From Agrypnia vestita (taxonomy: Eukaryota; Arthropoda; Insecta; Trichoptera; Phryganeidae): 64,000 nt of DNA. Positions 55,912 through 64,000 of the stretch are shown here, one piece after another. Made by a program: the position numbers and the translations under genes. Every line of letters begins with the position of its first letter. Positions within the stretch are counted from its first letter, which is position 1. Under the pieces are notes generated by a model. That model did no database searches. It was given only the letters and a program-made list of their open reading frames with translations, and had not been told where the DNA came from. Where the stretch lies: the NCBI GenBank assembly GCA_016648135.1, contig JADDOH010003938.1, forward strand, positions 186,001-250,000. The letters run 5' to 3'.

Positions 55912-56056
55912 GGGCCGGTTGTTTCAAGTTGGATGAAAGTAAGCGTTCGTTTAAAGCATAAATTTTTGCGTTCTCCACCAATCAGACAATCCGTTTTCGT
56001 AAATATCTATGCTTTAAACAAACGCTTACTTTAATCCAACTTGAAACAACCGACCC
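55912..56056. mobile_element. Harbinger-like palindromic MITE, complete
   Basis: GGGCCGGTTGTTTCAAGTTG and CAACTTGAAACAACCGACCC are inverted, with GTAAGCGTTCGTTTAAAGCA continuing inward. TAA follows on the right and CAA precedes on the left. Confidence 0.83.
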
Positions 56057-56504
56057 TAAGTCGGATAAATATTAGTATTTTATATTTTTTTATTTTAATT
56101 ATTCATTAAAATAATAGTTGTCATGTATATAAGCGAATATGTGGATCAATTATTGGGTAAAAGTGCTAAAAATGAGAAAAAATATTGTTCATCACAATCG
56201 ACAGCATAAAGACAGACACGTGCGATAGAAATGAGTTGTTCATGAACGAACTGTTGTTTTTTAATAGTTCACTTTACGAATGAATCCAGGTTGTTTAGTG
56301 AACTACCGTTAAGTAGATCAGTTGTCGTAAATTAAAGTTTTTTGGTAAATGATCATTTTAAATGGACAAATAACCGATCCTGAATTCTATAAAGTCCTAC
56401 AAGTCAGAAAAAAATTGGTGGGCATATGAACCATCACTAACAACTAATCTGGAGAACTGCACAGCTCTACTAACGAGCGAAGATCGTTAATCAGAGTCCG
56501 GCGC

Positions 56505-56572
56505 CCTGCGCACAACGCCCTGCGCACAACGCCCTGCGCACAACGCCCTGCGCACAAGGTACTGCGCACCAC
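56505..56572. repeat. 14-bp tandem repeat CGCCCTGCGCACAA
   Basis: Four exact units followed by degenerate ones (CTGCGCACCACGCATCGCG). Confidence 0.92.
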
Positions 56573-57568
56573 GCATCGCGCTCCCTGCACTTCGCATGCA
56601 AACATAAAGTACCTACAATAGACTCTCTATCATCCGCGATGTTAGGAAAAAATTACCCCACGATAAAATCCCGCATAATCTCCGCCAAAAAAATCCTGGA
56701 TATTTTTTTAATAATCATGTTATATTACACACTAGTTACAAAAATGCAAAAAATAAACCGTAATACACGCGTAAACTATATTTACAATTTGACATTATGC
56801 CCATCCGCTTACATCAAAAGTAAATACTGAATTTAAGTGCGATCAAATAATAATAATTTTCGAACACGTCGATCGAGATTTCTGGTCATTGATGTGTCCG
56901 CTATTTTGCCGGTTAAATTGTCTGTTACAACGTTACGTGGTGGAAAGAAAAAATATTTTTACATTTTATATAATATTTCTCGGTATTAGAAAAAATAAAT
57001 AAATATTTTACTGCCCTGGTTAATCCGTAACCCGGTTAATACGACCCGTCCAACCGACGGCCACTTGACATTTTTCTTTCTGTGGTCCTTTTCGCAAAGC
57101 TTTTCGATCATTAGGCCGTCGCAAAATTTATTCGTCTATATCAAATATTCTCAGTCCTGTCTGCTTTATATGTATTATGTACATATTTGATATTATGCAC
57201 AGCATGGCGACATAGTGGCGCACAGGAAGCATGGGCGGATGATTGTGGAAATAGGAAGTGGCGGTGAGCTGCTTCAGTTCCGATAGGTATTCTGTTAAGG
57301 CGAATTCTCAATTGGAAGGCATCAAGAAAAGACATAAGTACACGCAGAGCTGAATGTTTCTAGGTGAAGTTAGGTATATAGCGAACACAATTCTTTCGCC
57401 AATTTTAATTCAGCAACTTTGATTTAGAAAATGTTCTTTGCGAAATTAAAATAACAGTTCCCACTAGAATCACCTCAATACGCAGTATCTTTCATTTACT
57501 TTTTTTCAATGCGAATATCGGAGACTTCTCTCCATTATCGCGTTTCATTAGAACAATAGTAGGTATAG

Positions 57569-57715
57569 GTAGACTTCTTTCCATTTAAGAAAGACAATCG
57601 AATTAGTATGTAGAAGCCATGCGTACGACGTACATTGTTTCGTTGCGTTGGTTTACGGATATAAACACTTACACATACTAACTCGATTATTTTTCTAAAA
57701 TGGAAAGGGGTATAC
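57569..57715. mobile_element. Palindromic MITE GTAGACTTCTTTCC, copy 2
   Basis: It shares TTTCCATTTAAGAAAGACAA and CGAATTAGTATGT with 50663-50849, and its right arm is inverted. Confidence 0.82.
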
Positions 57716-57861
57716 AATATTAACAATTCATTGTTCATTTTTTGAATGCCACTCGGATGAGTGTTAGTAACGGGTATTATTGTGGTTAAATTATTATAAA
57801 TTCTTTAATTACACATACAAATACATTTCAATCAGATACATTTTGTATGTATCAGTTCTTT

Positions 57862-58164
57862 TTATGTATCAGTATTCTCTTTTAAATTTATATTATTTTG
57901 ATTATACGACCTAGTCTGTAATTTCATCCATTTGAACATCCTTTGTCGCGTCCTGGGTTTCAATTTCTTTTGAGTATCTGCCAACGATTTCCCTTTTGCT
58001 GGTGGCCCTTTTGATGATTTGCAACTTTTTTCCAAACTAATCTCTTCTATGATACATGGAGTGACAGATTCTATTGTCATATCAACATCATTGGAAGCCA
58101 CATATCCTTTAATAAATAACCATATTTTCTCAATGGGATTGAGCTCCGGGTGATATGGTAGCAA
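57862..58164 (-). pseudogene. DDE transposase C-terminal fragment
   Basis: MLPYHPELNPIEKIWLFIKG then YVASNDVDMTIESV matches the end of IS630/Tc1-like insect transposases, where the PYHP-LNPIE-W block holds the last catalytic acidic residue. About 100 codons are open, ending in a basic tail. The upstream catalytic parts are absent. The MITE family at 4056 and 35176 may derive from a relative, which I cannot verify. Confidence 0.72.
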
Positions 58165-58666
58165 TCATAATACTTCGTGTTCATGTTCATGGAAAATAGA
58201 ATCAATATTCTATATATTTATGTATATTTTAATCCATCTCCTTTCTTTGGTCTGGAAATGCTTTTCCCATCCCTAATTTAGACATTATCGCGTTTTTGTG
58301 GTCACCTTTTATCATATTATCTTTAAATAAAATATAATAAACAAAGAAACTACCACTCCGCTCGAACGTCGACATGATACTGACTGGGCTGATATGGTAG
58401 CTTTTAAAAACTAATATCACCACAAAAATTACAGAGAGTATCACTCACACCAATGCAAAAGGTATTCATTCGTAAAGGGAACGGATCCAACTATATTCTT
58501 CATTCGCAAAGCATATAGCCATATATTCAGACTGCAAACCAAAATTGAAAAATAACATTTTATTGCAATTGACTATATGATCATTGATGCAACAGATTTC
58601 GGACGAAGCGGCTCGAATACGTACTTGCAATAAGACTGGAATGTACAAAGGTATAATCACACAAGG

Positions 58667-58845
58667 TATCGACGCACTTGCTGCGTAGAGGGGGGGGGGG
58701 GGTATAAAAGAAAGGACCACCTGGGTTTCTGGCAACATTCATATTCTTAATCTATAGGCTTTTCTGAACTAGAATCAATTGTCAGAATGCGGTCCTTGGA
58801 TTTTGCATACTCAAGTACCTCTGGCCCCTGGACTAATTAGTTGTC
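58667..58845. repeat. GACCACCTGGGTTTCTGG repeat, copy 1
   Basis: From CACTTGCTGCGTAGAGGGG through a G tract and TATAAAAG to CCTCTGGCCCCTGGACTAA it is about 95% shared with 59760-59937. A third piece lies at 59535-59590. No inverted ends were found. Confidence 0.8.
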
Positions 58846-59028
58846 TGTGCAGTGGTCCGACATCAACAAGTGGTCACGGTACACCTACTAATGTCATTTT
58901 AAATTTTAAGATTAATGGAAAATCTAATTATTTATTTCATTATTCGACTTCAATCCCCTTTCGTTCCATTATTCTGTTGTCTTTATATGATGAAAAATAT
59001 TGCGAATCGAACGTGATAACAAGTTAGC

Positions 59029-59271
59029 TTATAATTCAGCAGTTTTGCATATATTTCTTATTATACTGTACGTATTGCGGTGTAGTGCTGCGAACTCTGG
59101 ATTATTTTGTAACTTTTTACTACTGTCATCTTTTCTTCGATCTGCTGCTTTTTGAATACTTATAAATGATTGTGGTTTCGGTTCCTTAACCAATTCACCT
59201 GCTTTATCACAAAATAAACACGATAACTCGTTCGATTTTTTTCTTTTCACATTCGTCACTTGTAGCGACAT
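59029..59271 (-). CDS. Hypothetical 80-residue protein, C-x2-C
   Basis: MSLQVTNVKRKKSNELSCLF starts a lysine-rich frame with CLFCDKAGELVKEPKPQSFI and SIQKAADRRKDDSSKKL, ending ICKTAEL and stop. The C-x2-C near the start and the basic KRKKSNE resemble the N-termini of uncharacterised repetitive arthropod proteins, but I cannot name a family. It could be the first exon of a transposon-borne gene. Confidence that it is translated is low. Confidence 0.3.
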   Translation of the reverse strand: MSLQVTNVKRKKSNELSCLFCDKAGELVKEPKPQSFISIQKAADRRKDDSSKKLQNNPEFAALHRNTYSIIRNICKTAEL

Positions 59272-59759
59272 TGCTCGCGTATTTTAATAAAACAGTTATT
59301 AATTTATCACTCAAAAGCGACAAAACTCAAATGCTATTTTACAAACACGAATACTCGTTACTCACAATGGTTTTTACCCTACTGTTGCACAAAAACATTA
59401 AAGGGCTAGGTACGCTATGCACTCTGACGCTTGGGGGCGGGCTATTTAATTAGGGAAAAGGGAAAGGAACCGATAAAGCTGCTGACAACATCAATTTTTT
59501 GTTATTTAGTGTCTTAGGTATAAGAAGCTGATAGCATGGTTGCCGGTCCTGTATTTTGCATACTCAAGTACCTCTGGCGCCTAGGCTATATCATTTAATT
59601 TGTTTGTCATTAAACATTTTTTTTAACTACAATTTATGATTTTGAATCAATTATTTCTATTTTAATTTTATTTCACAACCTATTATTATCTTTAATTATT
59701 AAAAAAAACCCACTAATGACACAAATATTATTATTAAAATAGCTCAATAGCATGTACTC

Positions 59760-59937
59760 AATCGATGTACTTGCTGCGTAGAGGGGGGTGGGGTATAAAA
59801 AAAAATTGGACCACCTGGGTTTCTGGTAACATTCATATTCTTAATCTATATGCTTTTCTGAACTAGAATCAATTGTCAGAATGCGGTCCTCGGATTTTGC
59901 ATATTCAAGTAGGTACCTCTGGCCCCTGGACTAAATG
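59760..59937. repeat. GACCACCTGGGTTTCTGG repeat, copy 2
   Basis: Same boundaries as 58667-58845. The two direct copies enclose about 910 bp that includes the small hypothetical frame at 59029-59271. Confidence 0.8.
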
Positions 59938-60302
59938 TTTTTTTTGGAATTATTGATTGTTTATCAATAACAAACACGTCTACACTTTCGTTTTCAAAAG
60001 AATTTATTTGTCATCATATTGTTCGTAAAATAATTGAAACACTAATCACGTATTATTAAACAAAGAATATCCAACAAATGAAAATTGTGTATAGATGATA
60101 ACACGTGGAGTTGTGTTGTGAACTGCTGGATGTATGGTTCTCGTTGGTGTCCAATTAGTGGGGATTCGCCTTTACTCCATTATGAAGGCGTGCGTCATAG
60201 ATTGAAAACAAATGGCCCGATGGGCGCATGCGACCCTCAAATTCTAGTACAATTGTTATCGTAGTAATTGATCTGAAACCCACTACTGCAGCAATAGTAT
60301 TA

Positions 60303-60560
60303 GGGTCGGTTGCATCAATTTGGTTTCTAGTACCTACCTAACAGTTGGTTTAAAGCATAGATCTTTACGAAAACAGGTTGATTGATCGGTGGAAGACGCT
60401 AAAATTGTATTGTGGTGGTAATAAAAATACTCTGTAAACATCTAGGCTCGGTTGAATCAACTTGGTTTGTATTTTTCGTTTAAACCGTTCATTATTGCGT
60501 TTTCCACCAATCGCACAACCTGTTTTTATTAAAATCTATGGTTTTTAAGAAAGATTTTGT
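60303..60560. mobile_element. Harbinger-like MITE fragments
   Basis: GGGTCGGTTGCATCAATTTG (60303) and GGCTCGGTTGAATCAACTTG (60446) are two left ends. Both are followed by the family words TTTAAAGCATAGAT or CCACCAATCGCACAACC. Confidence 0.7.
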
Positions 60561-60564
60561 TCTC

Positions 60565-62205
60565 ACCATATTGTAAGTCGCTCATCTCTTCTAGTGAGAT
60601 GAGTGGCTTTTTTTCCTACCGACTTGTACCAAGTTCGAGATAAATAAATAATAATTAGGTGTTGCAATACGGTTTTTTCAATACCTACCGGTGTTTTGGA
60701 TATCATTTTTCATATATCTGAATTTAGTTATTTTTATATCTATTTAGCGCCTAGAAAAATAAAAAGTATTTATGTCATATTTATTAGAAAATCACAATTA
60801 CTTTTCACGTGTACGATAATTACGAGCTAATTAGTTAGAAGTCATAAAATTTGACAAAGAGGCGTACTAAATTCTATCCTGTTTTACTTTATATATATAA
60901 ATCAAAATAATATAAAAATTCAAACACATAACTCTCGTAATGCTCGCAATACGAGATAAGGAAAATAAGGAGGTAATTTATAAGAAAAATAATTCTAAAA
61001 ACCCTGTGTATGCGGTACATATAGTACGTCTATGGTGATACATGCATTTTATTGCGGTATTATATTATTATGGATACATATAGTTAGTAGGTATCTATAC
61101 GAAATCGGTCAGTATTAGGGGAGAGGAGGGTATTCCCGTACACCTAATTTGAATTTAAAATTAAGTGATAACTATAAAGCATTTAACGTTCAATGAGCTA
61201 TAGTTCCACAGCCATTTTAATCGGTTTTATGATAGTCTTCAAAAAAGTTATTTTTTTAAGAAATAGGTACCTTTTATCAAAAATGTTTAGAAAAGTGGAA
61301 TGTACGATATTAGCCGAAGTATTCGGGTAATACCGTACAGCGGTAGGGTAATTGTATGACTATGATAATAGTCTCTCTCGCACAAAATGTTTATTGCATC
61401 ACCGCGTATGTAATAGTCACCGTCACAGGTGATTGATTCCCAGTTCAAGATTTTAGGATCATCACCATACGGGTGATATTAATATATTTCTAAAATTAAT
61501 CTAATCCTAAATTCTAAATTAAATAATTAAAAATAATTATTTAAATTAGCAATGTCCCTAAACGTCGAAGTCTGCATCGCAGTGAGGTATCTCTGCCTAA
61601 AGATTTATGGACTTCATTATTTTATTCATACCATCTTTTTGCGGATAACAATGGACTGTTATGCAAATAAAGAATGTTGGTATACTTGTAAGGTTGTAAG
61701 ACAGAAAAACGAGATCGGTTTTGCTACACTGCAATAACATGGTATGTATAATGTAGGTACATGGTGTGTTAGAAAAATATAATACATAGATACGTAATAC
61801 GTATGTATATGTATTGTATTTTGATATCGCCCACAAAGCAAAAAATCGTACTGCAAGATATCTTCCCAAACCGCCTAATCATCATTCGAAGACACCAGAC
61901 AGCCTGGCCTGATTAAATTAATATCTCCCGATTTGTAGTAGGTATGGTTTTCTAAAAAAACGCGAACACGATCGGCAACAAATAACGAAACCACACGACT
62001 TGAAAGGTAACCGAATCTATTCTCAATGGTTTGATGATCCTTATTGTATAATATTGTAAACTTTGACATAATAAATAAGTGCTAATTTTAACGTAATAAA
62101 TATTATAATATATAAAATAAGTGCTAATATTATTTTAAAAGTTGGTATAAATTAGTTCGTTTCACACACATCTACTAATTTCTTCTTCCAAAGTATCCTA
62201 ATATT
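60565..62205. other. AT-rich sequence with no supported gene
   Basis: Frames of 60-90 codons at 61552-61869 overlap on both strands and show no family features. Confidence 0.45.
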
Positions 62206-62209
62206 AAAT

Positions 62210-62315
62210 TCTGAGTTAACTAACTAATTAACTAACAATCACGCAGTTTCATACATCTTATGCACGTTCTTCGCTTGTTAAGCTTCTAACAGGGCAATCC
62301 TCCAATGATTCTGAC
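62210..62315. repeat. Relative of the 85-bp array flank
   Basis: ACTAACTAATTAACTAACAA, TCACGCAGTTTC, CATCTTATGCACG and AAGCTTCTAACAGGGC match 43825-43985 at lower identity. One unit only. Confidence 0.65.
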
Positions 62316-63115
62316 TTAAATAAATAAATTTCATTTACTGAAAAAATATTTTTTTGATAAAACATTATCAAGGAAATATTAAAATCAATCTTCGTTTTCT
62401 CACACATTAAAAATATTTATAAAAAAATGCTAAAATTATGCTTATCAATCATTGCTTTCTTATTCCATGAAACAATATAAAAGTTATATTAAGAAACAAA
62501 ATCTTTGAAGAACTATGTTTTTCACTCATTGCTCTCTTAATCTTTTAAACAATATTAAAAATAAGATAAAATAGAAGAAAAACCATATTTGAAGATCTAT
62601 GTTTATCAATTTTCGCTGTAAAAAAATTTAATGTGGTGGCGTTTATTTTGTGTAAATCCAATGAATAAAAATACTATTTTTTGTTTTTTTCACTAGTTTT
62701 ATTTTAGAGCATCACAACATATTTCGGAAACCTCCGTTTCATCTTCATGCGAGTTTATTTATAGTCTACATTCAAACTCACCTAAAGATGAGATAATACG
62801 TAGAGATAACATATTTTATGTTTTTCGCTCATTTTTTATTATTAAAAAGGACACACACACACACAAAAAAATTGTTTTGGAATGCAAAATTAGAAATAGG
62901 TAGGTATTTATTTTTGGGCTGGAATTTGCGTCTGCTTCATCTCTTTCTATTCTTTCTAATCTAATTTATTTATTTGGCTGTTGAATATTAAATGGGTTTG
63001 GTTGTTCCTCAACGGGACTGGCTTCATTTTTAAATACCGATTAAATAGGGCGAATAGAAACACGTTTCCACATTTATATCTATGCCAAGATGTGAGTTTA
63101 ATTTATTATTCATTT

Positions 63116-63738
63116 CGACGGCTCCTACGTAGGTATAATATCGTAACCCACAAAATTCAATTTTACAGGAGAAGGATTTGAACATATTGCCCATTTTTTT
63201 TGAAATTTCGTTTCAATATTTTACTTTATACTGTAGTTTCATAAATAATTACAAAAAAGTCGAAATTATTAAAGGTTTTTGTAGAAATGCACATACGATA
63301 TTATGCCTCGGAAAAGACGCGACATAAAATATCGTATAAATGACTTACAACATTGTACTTCGGAAAAGACGCGACGTAAAATAACGTGTTATTTTCTTAT
63401 GTTATTTTCTCACGCATATTATCGTAAGTAAGTATTACATACGATAATTATCTTATGTTATTTTCCAACGTATGTTATCGTAAGTGTTACATACGATAAA
63501 ATTATCTTATGTTATTTTCCAACGTAAATTATCGTAAGTGTTACATACGATAGTATACTTCGTAAAAAATATGTGATTGTTTGAGATACGATAAAATACG
63601 TCCGAAAAAAACGTTATTTATTGCAAAATATTTTTTTTTCTTTCTTGGAAATAAAGATATAATTAAATATATGTGAAATACACAAAAAACTAAAAATCGT
63701 CGATTTGTGGGTTACGATATTATAAGTAGGAGCCGTCG
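63116..63738. mobile_element. CGACGGCTCCTAC-ended element with inner repeats
   Basis: CGACGGCTCCTAC, then ATAATATCGTAACCCACAAA, at 63116-63154 is inverted at 63704-63738. The interior contains two CGGAAAAGACGCGAC blocks (63310, 63362) and three ~54-bp units (TTATCGTAAGTGTTACATAC then GATAAAATTATCTTATG) at 63420, 63476 and 63529. No coding frame. Confidence 0.8.
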
Positions 63739-63739
63739 A

Positions 63740-64000
63740 TTTATTGGGTCTAAATATTGTCTCATAATGTAATAAACCCATTTCCAACCGGAAAAATCAA
63801 AGTAAAAAAAAATCAAAGAATTCCGAAAACAAATTAAAGGTCTCTTATAAATAAATTCAGTAATTTATTTATATTGCAAATTACTTCATGATACACTACT
63901 CTCGCTGCCTTTCTACATTACAATAACAAAATTTAATATAAGAGAAAGTGGCATATTTTTGTGTAATTAAATATAACCGTCGTAGGAAGACACCGTTTAA
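63740..64000. other. Right edge, nothing recognised
   Basis: AT-rich and without repeat termini. Confidence 0.4.

Noticed and set aside
61552..61869. Overlapping frames on both strands
   Set aside because: Short, mutually overlapping, AT-driven composition and no motif.

Overview
This is an AT-rich, intron-bearing arthropod nuclear sequence, almost certainly from an insect. Lepidoptera is the most likely order: there is a chemosensory-protein gene, cecropia-type mariner elements, RTE-like LINE remnants and a high frequency of GTAGGTA/TACCTAC words. The order is an inference, not a proof. There is no bacterial, organellar or viral gene content.

Host genes are few. (1) Positions about 3761-7900, minus strand: a complete chemosensory protein (CSP/OS-D) gene. 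It has a TATA box and initiator, a 31-nt 5'UTR exon, a first coding exon with signal peptide and an AAA|G donor, a second coding exon carrying the C-x2-C half of the cysteine signature, and a poly(A) signal. A mariner and a MITE sit in its coding intron. (2) Positions about 17256-21285, minus strand: a paralogous copy of the whole unit, promoter included, with a single-base deletion in each coding exon, so probably a pseudogene. (3) Positions 39730-39987, plus strand: the first coding exon of a GIPC/kermit-type PDZ adaptor gene behind a GC-rich leader. No further exon was found, so the 24 kb to the right edge may be its first intron.

Everything else is a dense, nested landscape of transposable elements. 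Class II: two complete-ended mariners (5095-6383 and 11019-12053), a mariner remnant (48.6 kb), two pogo-like elements with recognisable transposase (about 21822-26742 and 37110-38872), a Tigger/pogo MITE (46246-46978), three hAT-like MITEs with 8-bp target duplications (695-1816, 25713-26631, 30496-30875), Harbinger-like MITEs, several hairpin or TIR families, and remnants of another DDE family. Class I: two related solo LTRs with exact 5-bp target duplications (24111-24709 and 53110-54706), a third LTR-like insertion (32915-33710), LINE C-terminal fragments, and tRNA-headed SINEs. Tandem arrays include an 85-bp repeat with a three-unit higher-order pattern (43.3-43.9 kb), a 35-bp repeat (15.0 kb) and a ~98-bp repeat (27.2-27.6 kb).

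The most striking pattern is shared by the three pogo-related elements. Each carries many copies, on both strands, of a short motif that matches the beginning of its own terminal repeat (CCAGTRAATGAAC; CCAGTRGTCGGCC; CGCATAACGAG). I read these as possible arrays of transposase-binding sites. Other notable items are a SINE family in which one tail is joined to two different tRNA-like heads, an LTR whose 3' end repeats a primer-binding-site-like module, and a 0.75-kb inverted-repeat element built from about 17 CATGC boxes.
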